A stretch of DNA of 64,000 nucleotides, from NCBI GenBank assembly GCA_035772405.1, contig JAYKKM010000209.1, positions 2,212,001-2,276,000 of the forward strand, given 5' to 3'. Each line of letters opens with the position of its first letter. Position 1 is the stretch's first letter. Below, piece by piece: positions 43,100-54,134 of this stretch. Made by a program: the position numbers and the translations under genes. Under the pieces are notes generated by a model. The model was not told where the DNA came from and ran no database searches. It saw only the letters and a list, made by a program, of their open reading frames with translations. This stretch comes from Chrysogorgia sp. JL179-B06 (Eukaryota; Cnidaria; Anthozoa; Scleralcyonacea; Chrysogorgiidae).

Positions 43100-43505
43100 T
43101 AGCATAGATATTGTACGTTCATATAAGTGTATATTTCGTGTTCGCATAGACATGATCAGAGAGAGCGTTGCTTCAAGACTGCCTCTGATATACGTTATGT
43201 CTAAGTGCGAGAAAGCCTAATGTTGTTTTTTTTAATATGTAAGGGAAAATATATCCTTTTTTATCCTGTAGTACCACTTCCTACAGTTATTGAATACATG
43301 AAGAAAGTCATAGCTGTGCAAGAATCCGTTTTGATTCCCGCTTCTGGCGATGCAATCCATCCGGTTGTATCCACTTCCTACGAGTTCAAGCAAATTTAAA
43401 ATTTGCTTAAGTAAGTATTGATCATATCGTCTCCCTGATTTTAATGCACTTAGATTCATAAAGCCCGTTTTCCACTTCAACCGTACTGAAACGTAGCGTT
43501 TTCTT
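43100..43505. other. No firmly supported gene
   Basis: Apart from the possible exon at 43259-43399 mentioned for the preceding region, nothing is recognised. Confidence 0.3.
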
Positions 43506-43507
43506 TT

Positions 43508-43850
43508 GTTTTAAATTATGACTCCAAGATTTATAAACCAGTTAAATCTGTTCAGGATTGTACTGATTTACAAAACAGTATTGATAAAAACTTCCAATGG
43601 AGCAATGAGTGGAATATGTCCAATGCAAGTAAGTGTACCACGTTTAGTGTGACTCGTAAGTGCTCACCTTTCTCACACTTATAATCTTAATGGAACACTG
43701 TTGGAAAAAACTAATTGCCAAAAAGATCTCAGGGTGATGGTTAAAAGCGACCTTAAATGGGACACGCATGTTTTGTCTATTACCAAAAAGGCAAAAAATG
43801 CAAGGAAAACTCTGATGCGTCTCAAGTCTGGTCACCACAGTCAGTACAAC
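43508..43850 (+). pseudogene. LINE reverse-transcriptase thumb fragment
   Basis: The plus strand reads DLQNSIDKNFQWSNEWNMS, FSVTRKCSPFSHTYNLNGT (after a one-base shift), NCQKDLRVMVKSDLKWDTHV and KKAKNARKTLMRLKS. These are the blocks after motif C in CR1/L2-type LINE polymerases (compare SDDLKWNTHIE in LINE-1). Both ends are truncated. Confidence 0.65.
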
Positions 43851-43959
43851 TAATAATTTGGGCCATAGCACGAGTCTTAAATCCGGTTTCATTTCTGTGT
43901 TCGTCGTCATCGTCGTCAGTTGTTTTTTGTACGTCGAGAGAATGTAATTAATGCGTCGG

Positions 43960-44300
43960 CGTATAAATAGCGAATTAAAGCGATTTCGGGCAGTTTTATT
44001 GTCAATGAATCGCAGTCTGAAAAGCATTTACGAGACCTGTAAACTTATGGAAAGATTCTCTCCAAGATGAGAGAAACACAGATGAGAGATTAAAGAGAGA
44101 ACTCGAAGAACCGTGGACGAAACGTCAACATGACAACATATAGTGGTTGCAAGCGAATCGAAGCGAGTTCGGACTTTAGTTTTATTGGCAATGAATCGCA
44201 GTTGGAAAAGTTTACCAAGACCTGTTAACCCACAAACCATTGCAAAGATTCTCTCCAAGATGAGAGAAACACAGATGAGAGAAACACAGATGAGAGATCA
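43960..44300. repeat. Two diverged direct copies of a ~100-bp unit
   Basis: Sequence starting CAATGAATCGCAGT at about 44003 and again at about 44189 is followed in both by AGACCTGT and GATTCTCTCCAAGATGAGAG. A shorter GAAACACAGATGAGA unit is further repeated at 44267-44300. Function is unknown. Confidence 0.6.
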
Positions 44301-44980
44301 ATCATGAAGACGGAATCGTCGGAATGGACAGCCGAAGGTCAGGGAAATATTATACTGTGTTGTCTGTTGACATTTTTATCAGTGAACTCCGTAATATTAA
44401 TCATTATGAAACGTATTTTTGTCCGATTTAAATCAATTCTATATCGAAATGATCACTTGAATCTGGCGAATCGAACGCTGTAGGTTTCGTCTACTTAAAA
44501 TGTGAAGATCAGATGTTATGAGAAAACGCGTAAGCGATTAAAGCGAGACTCGTCTTTAAAATCGAAGGAGATGATTTAATGCTTTTATGTCCATTAAACC
44601 AATGTAATTTCGTAACAGACATGTTTCGTATACCGTGCCATTTATTTTTATATAAATTTTGACACATGAAGACCTTCAATCGAACAGATATTAGAAAAAA
44701 CAGCATTGCCGTGTTTAGTGTTTACATTAAATTTCGTCTGCGTGTCAGGCGTTCTGATTTTTCTTCGTCTTCATTTCTAGCCCAACTTACTTCTAAACGT
44801 TTCCCACTTTAAACGAGCGTTGCACAATGCCTTCAGTGCCTGATTACAGAAATCAATGCATTAAAAATTATCCTTTGTAATATAAGATAAGTGAGCGGGT
44901 TTTTTAATTCCAACTGTCTAACATGCCACCAATGCGTACCCCATCCCACAGGCAATATGCGCGCCATGTCCCTAAAAGTA
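44301..44980. other. No recognisable gene
   Basis: AT-rich sequence without supported features. Confidence 0.4.
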
Positions 44981-44984
44981 GCCC

Positions 44985-45175
44985 AAGTTAACGCCTAGCG
45001 GGCATCTTGTTAAACAATTAGAATATGTTCAAATAAGAGCAACAAAGTTTTTGTTGTCCCCACCATATGATACTTCTATCATGTATAAAGATCGCCTTCT
45101 GAAACTAAACCTCTTACCGTTATCTTATTGGCATGAATATTTGGATTTAGTGTTTTTGTATATGTTGGCATGCTA
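44985..45175 (+). pseudogene. LINE reverse-transcriptase C-terminal fragment
   Basis: The plus strand reads KQLEYVQIRATKFLLSPPYD then YKDRLLKLNLLPLSYWHEYL and DLVFLY. This is the characteristic end of a CR1/L2-type LINE polymerase (x-x-x-Q-x-RATKF, LLPL-x-YWHEYLDL). It is truncated at both ends. It could belong to the same original insertion as the 43.5 kb fragment. Confidence 0.65.
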
Positions 45176-45631
45176 TGCTTAAAACTGGAGGACTTCTTAA
45201 AACCCCATAGACCACTGTGCACTACAAGAAGATCCAACTCGAACGAAGCAATTGTATATGATGAACTTTCTGCAGTCTGACCCTTAATATATGTACACAT
45301 AGTAAAGCATAATTCTACCATACCTCATTTTTTATCATTCTTCTGTTTCTTCATGATTATACGATGTATCTAAAACAGGAGTTGGCGATATTTATTACAT
45401 AAAAAATTGCAAGTGTGAACGGACATCACCTTAAATACAATAGATTTAGCCTAACCTGATCATTTGCCATGGGGTTATAACTTCATTTCGTTTAATTTAC
45501 AGACTATGTTCTCTCCTTGTGTGTCATGAATGCTATGGGTTATCCTGTTGCAAAGCAGATGAATGAAGCCATCAAACAAGTTAGCAAAGTGAAAAGGTGG
45601 TAAACTGCCAATAATTTAGTGACGAAATATT

Positions 45632-45658
45632 GACGTTTTGAGCGGAGCCCTTCATCAG
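45632..45658 (-). ncRNA. Decayed hammerhead ribozyme of the Penelope element
   Basis: On the minus strand CTGATGA, then A-GGGC-TCC-GCTC, then AAAAC-GTC. GGGC and GCTC pair as stem II around a 3-base loop. GTC would be the cleavage triplet. The canonical GAAA is AAAA here (a G-to-A change in a former CpG), which should abolish activity. This matches the minimal hammerheads known from Penelope-like terminal repeats. Confidence 0.55.
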
Positions 45659-45953
45659 AGTAAGACGAGATGAAATAAAATAAATAGGGTGTCACAAGTG
45701 GAAAGTAGCCAATCAAATGCACGGGAGATAAACAAACTAATAATTAATGAGATGCGAAAAGTTAAATCATTTGCTATTTTTACAGTAGATCAGCAAACAG
45801 ACTGAGGGTGAGGGAGAAATGACAGGTCCAATATTCAAGGGGATTAGGCGATAATAAAGCAGTAAGAAACAAAAACTTGAGAAGGAATGAAAGTGCATAA
45901 GCTAATAATAAAAAAGTTCCAAGCAATCTAAAATAACAAAAACTTGTGGGAAA

Positions 45954-46358
45954 TTAAATAAAAGAAAAACGTTCGTTAAGACCAAGAGGATGTGTGGTGC
46001 CAAGTTTAAAAATGAGACGCTTCTCTTGTCGTTTGCGATTATCGTTACCACCTGAGAATGGAAGCATGGCACAGACTTTCATGTCTGAAACCAAATGGTT
46101 AGAGCTGTTGAAATGGCGGGCTACAGGTTTGTCAACATCATTGTTCCTCATGGAACGAAGATGTTCAGCAAACCTGTCTGAAAGGCGTCGCCCAGTTTCA
46201 CCGATGTATATTTTAGGGCATTTATCACAAGAGATGCAATAAATGATGTTGGTGGACGTGCATGAAAAAGTATGACGGATTGTGTGGTTGAATTTGGGGG
46301 CAGTAATAACTGTAGTGGGATTGAGAAATGGGCATGTGTTGCAGCGGGAACGGTACAA
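45954..46358 (-). pseudogene. Penelope GIY-YIG endonuclease domain
   Basis: An open frame of 134 codons starts within the polymerase-endonuclease linker. It has CNTCPFLNP, then TNIIYCISCDKCPKIYIGET and GRRLSDRFAEHL. The cysteine pairs (C-x2-C-PF and C-x2-C-x2-C) precede the GIY-YIG-like core YIGETGR, as in Penelope proteins of many animals. The frame ends RLIFKLGTTHPLGLNER, the usual terminus. The domain cuts target DNA before priming. Without the polymerase it is a relic. The related fragment at 10.7-10.95 kb shares the RFAEHLRS-RNNDVD phrase. Confidence 0.8.
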
Positions 46359-46394
46359 GATCTAGTAGACAACTTCCGGCGAACTAGAGAGACG

Positions 46395-47770
46395 TTTTGG
46401 CAGTATGGCGACCATAACGAATACCCTCCTAGAAAACTTGACAGAGACAGCCAAGTTTGGACAGAAAGACTTGAACAAGCTTCAGTCCTTTGCAGACTTA
46501 TATGGTGATGTCAACAGCCAACTTAACCTTTTCAACCCTAGCGGCCTCCCGATGAGTAACATCATCTGCCATTAGCCAGAGTAAAAAACTAAGGGAATTC
46601 AGGGTTGAGAGGGTTAAGTACTTGCCAGAGCTCTCCTGCCTAAACTATCCCATATGTAACCTGACCAATCGTGGAAAAGCTTCCCAGTTTCCTAAAGTCA
46701 AGATGGGAGGAGATCGTAAATTACAAAAAAACAGCATCAAGATGCGTATCCTGGCTTTCATAGACCTCTTTTATAATGGCGGCCAATTTAAATATTGCTA
46801 TTAGCCTTTGACCTCATTTGTGTGTCAGCAATTTAAAAGAGTATTTGCTTCCTAACGAGATTGTAAAGGCTAATTTATAGGTGCATAAAAGAATATTTAA
46901 AATGGCATTCATTATGAAAGAGGTCTATGTATTTACATATTTGATCCAAAGTCAATCCAGAAAACAAACCAAACAAGAGATAGCAAACGAAGTCTACCAC
47001 ACAACGAAGTAACAAATGGATCAGGAAAAGAAAGAACGCCCTGAAGAACTCTCGCCTCTAACACCTCGACACGTTCGTCTGTGGTATATTACATCATTCT
47101 TCCCCAGACTTCGTCGAGAAACATCCTGATTTCTTTCCTAAAAATCACCATCTTTTGGAGCTGCTGATCCTACACTACCATGAGGCGGTACACACGTAAA
47201 CACATCACTCATGGCGCCATTCTCCATGCAGGATACTGGGTTGTCTCTGGGCACAGCGCAGTAACTAAGGTATGGCACGTGTGTCACATGCAAGAAAGTC
47301 AGAGGTAAAACACTCGCTAAAGTAATGCCAGATCTTCCAAAAGACTGCACAGAATCAAGTACACCTTTCACAAGTGTAGAGCTTGACATCTTTGGTGGGA
47401 GCAGTGTTCACTTGTTTTAGCTCTAGAGCCATCCACATTGAACTTCTGGAGTCTATTGATGCGAGTTCATTCATTTGTGCACTTTGTAGATTCTTTGCTC
47501 TACAAGGACCAGCTGCAAGGATCCGATTTGATAGAGGGACGAATTTCGTCAACGTCAAATCAGAGATGATCAAGATCTGACTGAACTGGACCTACAGAAA
47601 GTACACTACTACGCCATGGATCAGGGATGTGAGTGGATTTTTAATACTCCTTATGCATCCCACTTCAGGGGAGTATTGGAACAACAGATTCGAACCGTTC
47701 TCAATGCTATGCTTACTCAGGTTGCTCAGGTTGGTGTAGAGCAATTATGTAACCTAAATATGTGATTGTT
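46395..47770 (+). pseudogene. BEL/Pao element 1: gag and integrase remnants
   Basis: Gag pieces: LLENLTETAKFGQKDLNKLQ (near 46.42 kb) and EKLPSFLKSRWEEIVNYKKT (near 46.68 kb), both typical of BEL/Pao gag. Integrase pieces: ILHYHEAVHT near 47.18 kb, CVTCKKVRGKTLAKVMPDLP near 47.30 kb, then FSSRAIHIELLESIDASSFI and RIRFDRGTNFVNVK (47383-47580), which include catalytic aspartates. The block HYYAMDQGCEWIFNTPYASH follows with a shift. Protease, reverse transcriptase and RNase H are missing between about 46.77 and 47.13 kb. Confidence 0.75.
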
Positions 47771-47994
47771 GACTGACCGGATGTTGATAGCTCTAGATGT
47801 TGAAAAGAGGCAAGATAACTGCCATTGTGGAATGAAAAACGTGAAATTGTATTAAAAATGCTTTGATCTTTTTAATAAGAAAGGGAAGTGAAGAAAGGGA
47901 AGTGAAACAAAAGGCTTTAGTATGTATATTGGACAGTGCGATTATATTTGGATGTTTTCGTAGACTAGCTGTGTTTACGGTTGTCATTGTGATT

Positions 47995-48120
47995 ATGTCA
48001 ACATCACTCAAGGATTTACAAATAAAAGTCGAAGAACTGCTATACAAACAAAATGTCGATACACTGGTTAGTATCGCTGAGAAATTTCAATTTGAAGATG
48101 TTCAAGAATGGGAGAAAAAG
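47995..48120 (+). pseudogene. LTR-element gag, N-terminal part (left half, split by BEL/Pao 2)
   Basis: From an ATG at 47995 the frame reads MSTSLKDLQIKVEELLYKQN then VDTLVSIAEKFQFE. This is a short helical start common to gag proteins of a cnidarian LTR-element family. It breaks off where the BEL/Pao terminal repeat begins. Gag-like sequence of a compatible family resumes at 55107 on the other side. The assignment is tentative because the N-terminus is short. Confidence 0.4.
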
Positions 48121-48221
48121 CCAATCAGAAATGAACATTTATTAGTGCTTAAGATAGTGTGAAGAGGGTTTTTTGTCAATAAATACTGATTGTGAGAGTC
48201 TTTCTCATTGTGTTCCCCACA
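48117..48221 (+). repeat. 5' LTR remnant of BEL/Pao 2
   Basis: Matches the last ~130 bp of the 54900-55102 repeat with small differences, ending in CCCCACA where the 3' LTR has CCTCACA. The first ~75 bp of the LTR are absent here. The following TTACTGGCACCTCCAACAGG may be the primer-binding site region. Confidence 0.6.
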
Positions 48222-48336
48222 TTACTGGCACCTCCAACAGGATAGGTTACCGAATTATTGGTGGAATTACCGTGATACAGCGCCTGTTATTGTGATACAG
48301 AATTCTACAACCGATAATTAGAACATCTAATCTAAT

Positions 48337-48513
48337 ATGTCTACGAAGAAACAACTCGCCGAGTTGAACTCCAAACTCAAGGCACTACACCTGTGTCTGA
48401 AACGGTCAGACGAAGTGCTCGAGAAGAAGGAAAGAGAAGCCATCGAAAGACATCACAATTCTATCGTTTTGATCGTTGCGTCGATCAATACGTTGAAAAG
48501 CGCCATTGAATAA
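48337..48513 (+). pseudogene. BEL/Pao 2 gag N-terminus
   Basis: The frame starts at an ATG after the leader. It reads KKQLAELNSKLKALHLCLKR then EKKEREAIERHHNSIVLIVA, a predicted coiled coil typical of the start of BEL/Pao gag. A TAA ends it after LKSAIE, but gag-like sequence (KFSSGESAKGS) continues a little further. The piggyBac relic interrupts it soon after. Confidence 0.6.
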
Positions 48514-48781
48514 TCGAAATTTTCTTCGGGAGAGTCAGCCAAAGGAAGCCGAGGATGAAGCCGAATTTTTGTTTTGATTTCTGTTTTGAAAGAAGAGGCT
48601 TTGCTGTGTATTTTCATTCGGAATTCATAAGGGGGGTTTGCATTTAAAGTTTTAGAGATATCGATGATCAAAGTTTGGGTTTCGGTAAGTTTGTATATTC
48701 GTATTTTATTTGTGATTCTTTGCTATTCTTTTTGACAATGAAACATTTAGAAATCTAATCGAATTCACCACTTTATATAGT

Positions 48782-50672
48782 ATGGCTCGACAGCTTACAG
48801 ACGACAAATTCGTGAGATTTTCGCTGATATTGACTCGGACCATTCTGATTTATCCTCGGATGACGAAGATAGTAAAGGTGAGTCAGATAGTGAAGATATC
48901 ACAGCCTGAACCTGCACTTGTTGAATCTGACGATGTTGTGGAGCCATTTGACAATGTCAGCACTCAACAACAAAGGGTCAGAGGAAGAGGTTGTGCTAAT
49001 AATGGCAGGACTAGAGGTAGGGCCAGGACCAGAGGAAGGGGCGGGGGTGGGCATACCAATAGCACTGCCCCTCCGGATAAAGTTTGGAGTGAAAATGTTG
49101 ATGTCCTGCAGCTAGATTGGCTACCCCAATACCAATGTCTAGCCCCTGGAAAGCCCAAAATGAACACAGAAGAGTTCAAACCTGTGACTTTTTCAAACAG
49201 ACATTTCCCAATGACTTTATTTAAAGTATTACTACTGAAACCAATAGGTACTTTCAACAGTTCCAGTCCAAACCTGCAAATACTGGCAATGCAACATTGA
49301 AACAGTGGTATGATGTTACTGTTGATGAAATGAAAGCATTTCTGGCTATATTGATCCTGGTAGGCCTTGATGATAAGGGATCATTTAGAATACATTGGAC
49401 AACTGATCCACTACTAGAGAAGCCTGGGTTTAGAAAAGTAATGAGCCGGAATCGATTTCAGATAATACTGCGATTCTTACACGTGGTTGATAAACACCCA
49501 GCAAGTTCCAAGGGGTCAGCAGGGGCATGATCGCCAGTTCAAAGTTAGAAAAATTATCAAGAAGCTTGTTGCAACCTGGAATAGCTCTTTTGACATGGAA
49601 AAAGAGCTCTCTGTTGATGAATGAATGGTGGCTTTCAAAGGTCGTGTTAGCATGTTACAATACATGAAAAACAAACCCACTAAATGGGGTTTGAAAGGAT
49701 GGGTCCTTGCTGGATACAAGACCGGTTATGTTCATAATTGGCAGCTTTATGTTGGTAAAGATGAAAATAATACATCATTAGAGGGCTTAGGATATCGAGT
49801 TGTAATGAATGTTTCCACAGATGACCAACCAGGTCAAGTCATATATGGACAATTTCTTTACCAGTGTGAAACTATTTTCTGATCTACAAGCACGCAACAT
49901 TGGAGCCTGTGGAACTGTTCGATCAAATAGGGCTGACAATCCTCCAGAATTGGTAAATTTCAAAAAAGGAACAGCAAAAAGAGTATTACAAGAGCTATTA
50001 CCAATGTTTATGTATGAGAAAGATGCGCATCTACTTGCTGTTGGGTGGTATGATAAGAGGCCTGTTTGTTTGCTATCAAGTGTCGATGATGACCATGTCT
50101 CAGTAAAGAGAATAAGAAGTAAGGATGGTTTCAAATGGTTATCGTGAAGTCAGAAAACCAGATCCCATTGATCATTATAACACGTACATGGGGGTGTTGA
50201 TAAATCAGATCAGATGAATTCGTACTACGCCATCACCCACATGAGTCTTACATGGTGGAAGGTCTTTTGCCATCTGCTCATCACTTCTGTCACCAATGCC
50301 TATATAATGTATACAAGTACAGCAGAGCCAAGTAAAAAAATTACTAGTATGGAATTCCGATTGGAGATCTGTCATGGGCTTTTGGAAGACTATCAGCGCA
50401 AACGGGCAAGTGCAGGACGTCCTTCAATTGCATCATATGTCCCTGGCAGACTTGATGGTCTTGGACATTTCATGAAGAAGACTCAAGGCAAACCTGATTG
50501 CAAAGTCTGCACTATCAGAGAGAATAACAAGTATGTGCACCGAAAACAAACATCCCAGGAATGCAAAACATGTGTCCCAAGCATCCCACTTTGTGACATA
50601 CCTTGTCATGAAATATACCACACGAAATTAGACTACAAACAAAACTGGAAAGCAAATTTTTATAACAAATAG
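48782..50672 (+). pseudogene. piggyBac-type (PGBD-like) transposase, broken
   Basis: Frames from 48782 to 50672 build one transposase: an acidic N-terminus in another frame (SDHSDLSSDDEDS), an RG-rich stretch (GRTRGRARTRGRGGGG), then WYDVTVDEMKAFLAILILVG and MSRNRFQIILRFLHVVD. The first catalytic Asp region is ELSVDE followed by a stop and MVAFKGR. The second is YMDNFFTSVKLF. The third is GGVDKSDQMNSYYA, reached after a one-base shift near 50.2 kb. The C-terminus has CKVCTIRENNKYVHRKQTSQ and ECKTC, the cysteine-rich finger that binds piggyBac ends. At least five breaks disable it. TTAA-type ends were not identified with confidence. Confidence 0.85.
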
Positions 50673-51039
50673 AACAGTTATCAATTAGTGACACTTGATA
50701 ATTTAAATTGTGCTTTTTTTAGGTAAAAAATAATATTTTTTTCACGTAATTGTAAATATGTTCATATTTCTAAGAAATTTGCTATTTTTACCGAAAAATA
50801 TATAAGTAGATAGTATTTTTAAATACACCAGTTTGTAGCCCATGGAAAAAGTTACAAATCATTCTTATACACCCTGTGTCTATCTTGAATATTTTTTTCG
50901 CTGGAATGCTGCAAATATGATACATGTGATATTTACTGTTTTCCCCTAAAAAAATCCGGGCAGCAGCAGGTAGCCTCCTTACAAAAATCCGGGATCGAAA
51001 GGTAGTAAGTAAGTAAGCGACTTTATTTCATGAAGGTGA

Positions 51040-51490
51040 CACATGACAGTATTTCAAAATACTGATAAGCTAGTGGCCCTCGAAGGAGCCGCGTTCTTCG
51101 TCATTGTGAAGAAACTGGAAATTCTCAAGGCCGGACTGGTCACGTACGTCTCTGGGACTGATCGTTTACTCAACTGTTGGAAGCGCTACGAAAATGGACA
51201 GAAACGAACACTGTCGTTATGGAAGATACAAAGGAGGCGTCGCGCTTTCAACTCAAACGAACTTGACACCAAAAAATGCGTCTATTGTGGCAGCGAAGAA
51301 TATAAAGCGTCTGAGTGTGATAAAGTTCCTTCGCCATCATTGCGTTAGAAGATTCTGATGACAAGAAAACTATGTTTCAATTGCGCAAGTGGCCAACATG
51401 CCGCAAATGCTTGCAAGAGCAAGATGTCTTGCCGAAATTGTCAAAAACGGCATCACACCTCGATTTGTCAATCGATGCTAGATGTAGGAT
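51040..51490 (+). pseudogene. BEL/Pao 2 gag C-terminus with zinc knuckles
   Basis: The frame at 51043-51348 ends with KKCVYCGSEEYKASECDKV. After a stop it continues as KLCFNCASGQHAANACKSKM and SCRNCQKRHHTSICQ in an adjacent frame. The CFNC-x4-H-x4-C and CRNCQKRHHTSIC blocks are standard BEL/Pao gag knuckles. It is cut off at 51498 by the first TTAA MITE. Confidence 0.65.
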
Positions 51491-51497
51491 TAACTGC

Positions 51498-51950
51498 TTA
51501 ACTCTTTCCCTACGAGCGCAGTTAAAATGGGTCGTTGATGACCCGCAAAGTCGTCAATCGAAAAACACGGCACACGGTAACGCAAGATTAAAAATTGAAA
51601 TTCGACAAGCGCCAGGAACATGAAATCCACGCACACGCCAAGTTTGATTTGATTTCATAAACAACTCTGCGATTGGTGGCATTTTGAGTTTTCAAGATGC
51701 TATGCGGGCGTGCAAGATGGCCTTTGTGGAAAAATGTAAATTTTTCAACCTGATTTATGATAATTAATGCTAATTTATATTAACATAATGTGTTTTGTTC
51801 GGGAAATTTAAACGAACAAGTAAAAGCCGGTTTATTGCGCTTCCAGAAAATGTATAGCTTTCGCAACAGTTATGGTTATTTCAAGAGATATCAATAGAAC
51901 AACCTGGTCATTCAATTTTTGATGTTTTTCAGCCGTAGGGAAAGAGTTAA
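51498..51950. mobile_element. TTAA-flanked MITE, copy 1
   Basis: TTAA at 51498-51501, then CTCTTTCCCTACGAGCGCAG. The right end is CAGCCGTAGGGAAAGAG, then TTAA at 51947-51950. Terminal inverted repeats of about 13 bp with TTAA on both sides fit the piggyBac superfamily. It encodes nothing. It differs from copy 2 (52413-52866) at only about a dozen positions by eye. Confidence 0.85.
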
Positions 51951-52412
51951 TAAGCAATAATAGGTAAATTGAAAATAATCGAAGAAAAAGCGTGAAAGGA
52001 AAAGCAGTTTATTATATGTTGAATTGAAAATAATCAATGTAAATACAGTTTAACAAAGCAAAAAAATGGTCAGTGACAAAAAATGAACCCCCTTCTCTGC
52101 TCCCTCCTACCCCCCTCAATGAGAGGAATTATGTAAGGGTTACCCGAAGCAGAGTCTCTGCAGAGATCCCACCCGCACGGGAGCTCATACTTTTAAATAT
52201 ATACGCAAGCTATCTATACACTACAAAGACAATAGGTTCTGTGCATGTGGGTCAAAAAGGTCAAAATTCACCGTGTTTAGAAATGTAGGAAATAATTCAC
52301 CAAATTGGCTTAAAATTTGATATGTGTGTTTTTGGCCGACTTACAACGATGATGAAAAATTCAGGCGAAAATATAAAATTGATCGATGCGAAAAAATATC
52401 GGCAATTCTATA
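51951..52412. other. 462-bp segment between two identical-orientation MITEs
   Basis: This segment shows no BEL/Pao coding similarity and no other recognisable feature, although it lies between gag and protease of the element. Confidence 0.5.
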
Positions 52413-52866
52413 TTAACTCTTTCCCTACGGACGCAGTTAAAATGGGTCGTTGATGACCCGCAAAGTCGTCAATCGAAAAACACGGCACACGGTAACGCAA
52501 GATTAAAAATTGAAATTCGACAAGCGCCAGGAACATGAAATCCACGCACACGCCAAGTTTGATTTGATTTCATAAACAACTCTGCGATTGGTGGCATTTT
52601 GAGTTTTCAAGATGCTATGCGGGCGTGCAAGATGGCCTTTTCTGGAAAAATGTAAATGTTTCAACCTGATTTATGATAATTAATGCTAATTTATATTAAC
52701 ATAATGTGTTTTGTTCGGGAAATTTAAACGAACAAGTAAAAGCCGGTTTATTGGGCTTCCAGAAAATGTATAGCTTTCACAACAGTTATGGTTATTTCAA
52801 GAGATATCAATAGAACAACGTGGTCGTTCAATTTTTGATGTTTTTCAGCCGCAGGGAAAGAGTTAA
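52413..52866. mobile_element. TTAA-flanked MITE, copy 2
   Basis: TTAA at 52413-52416 and 52863-52866. The ends are CTCTTTCCCTACGGACGCAG and CAGCCGCAGGGAAAGAG. It has the same orientation and nearly the same sequence as copy 1, including the internal GGGTCGTTGATGACCC mini-palindrome. The pair implies recent amplification by a piggyBac-type transposase. Confidence 0.85.
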
Positions 52867-52899
52867 AGTAATCAACACGTCAGTTATTCATCCGGTGGT

Positions 52900-54134
52900 G
52901 ATTGTGATGCCGGAAATTTCGCGCACTTTTAGACAGTGGCGCTAGTCATTCATATGCTTCGGAGACTTTAATCAATCTTCAAACTTCAAACACATCGAAT
53001 AGCTACGTTGATGGGCACAACAACAACCAAAATGTCACAATTCGATCTATGCCTTGGGGCACTGAAAGGCAATTTCGTGTTAGAGCTCAAACGTGAACTG
53101 TTGTCTTTGGATAACCCTCGCAAGGAGGAGATAATCAAGGCTCATCAACACTTGCGTAGAATAGAATTAGATGACCTACCGACAAAGGAGAAACTACCGG
53201 TCCATCTAATATTGGGCGTCAACGAGTACTCGAAGATCCGTACTTACAGGGTGAACCGGTGACTGAACTAACTTGCTTTGGGTGGGCCCTCATTGGACCC
53301 TGAGTGGAGACTGACATAACTGCTGGTTTCCTTGCCATCAACACCACAGTGGACCACGAACGCCTCTATTCCCTCTATGTTCTTGGCTAGACATCTCACC
53401 CACCAGTGACCAGGGGATGGTCCACCAGGAGCTCTGTGAGCAGTTGACCCAAGATGTCAACAACGGTTGGTATGAAACCGCCTTACCGTGGAAGGGTGCA
53501 CCAAGTACAAAGATGCATGTGGTCTCTGACTGTGCCATCAAGTCTTGCTGGGGTTGTGAGCGTTTTCAAGTGCTTGGACTTGCAGCTACCCTGCCGGGTC
53601 TACTCCCTAAAGAGATAACTCAAGGGTCGACGGCCTTTGAAGTAGTTGGGGTGGACTTTGACGGCCCATCCGACATCGGAAGAAGCAGAAAATGGAGGGC
53701 AAGGCCTACTTGGTACTTTTTGCCTGCAGCTTGTCACAAGCCCTACATTTGGAGCTGTTGGTGAGCCTGGACACATCCGAGTTCATAGGAGCGTTGAAGC
53801 GTTTCATCACGCACTGTGGTCGACCGGCAAAGATCTTTTCAAACAACGGAAAACCTTTGTCGGTGCGGCTAGGTGGCTTTAGAAGGCTATGCGAGACGAG
53901 CAACTTCATCACTACCTTGTGGACAAGGGTATTTCATCGCAGTTCAACCTGCCTAGTGGGTGTTGTCAAACGCGCCTTCTACAAGACAGTGGGAGCCGGA
54001 CTACTCACCTACGCCGAGTAGTGCTGTGGAGACGGAGCTCAACAACCGACCGTTAGACTATGTGGAAGACGATATCCAACTGACGATCTTAACACCCGCA
54101 ACTTTCTTACACCAACCTACATAAACGAGCCAGG
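52900..54134 (+). pseudogene. BEL/Pao 2 protease and integrase (reverse transcriptase deleted)
   Basis: LLDSGASHSYASETLINLQT at about 52926-52985 has the aspartic protease DSGA triad. Then 53008-53262 reads GTTTTKMSQFDLCLGALKGN and LPVHLILGVNEYSKI, followed by VTELTCFGWALIGP. After GWYETALPWKG (near 53.48 kb) the sequence passes to LPGLLPKEITQGSTAFEVVG with no reverse transcriptase or RNase H. The integrase follows: LHLELLVSLDTSEFIGALKR, then KIFSNNGKPLSV (Asn for the catalytic Asp) and VKRAFYKTVGAGLLTYAE, then RPLDYVEDDIQLTILTPATF near 54.1 kb. A TA-flanked MITE interrupts the end. Confidence 0.8.

Larger units (their letters stand above)
45500..46372 (-). mobile_element. Penelope-like element, 3' part
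   Basis: The minus strand carries the C-terminal GIY-YIG frame and about 400 bp of 3' terminal-repeat-like sequence, including a hammerhead-like motif at 45632-45658. The reverse transcriptase is missing; upstream (above 46372) is BEL/Pao sequence. The truncated 5' end is usual for these elements. Confidence 0.75.

Noticed and set aside
48964..49257. Proline/leucine-rich minus-strand frame
   Set aside because: Antisense of the RG-rich stretch of the piggyBac relic.
48640..50710. TTTAAA at about 48644 and 50700 as piggyBac target sites
   Set aside because: The sequences inside them do not form inverted repeats, so element ends could not be placed.
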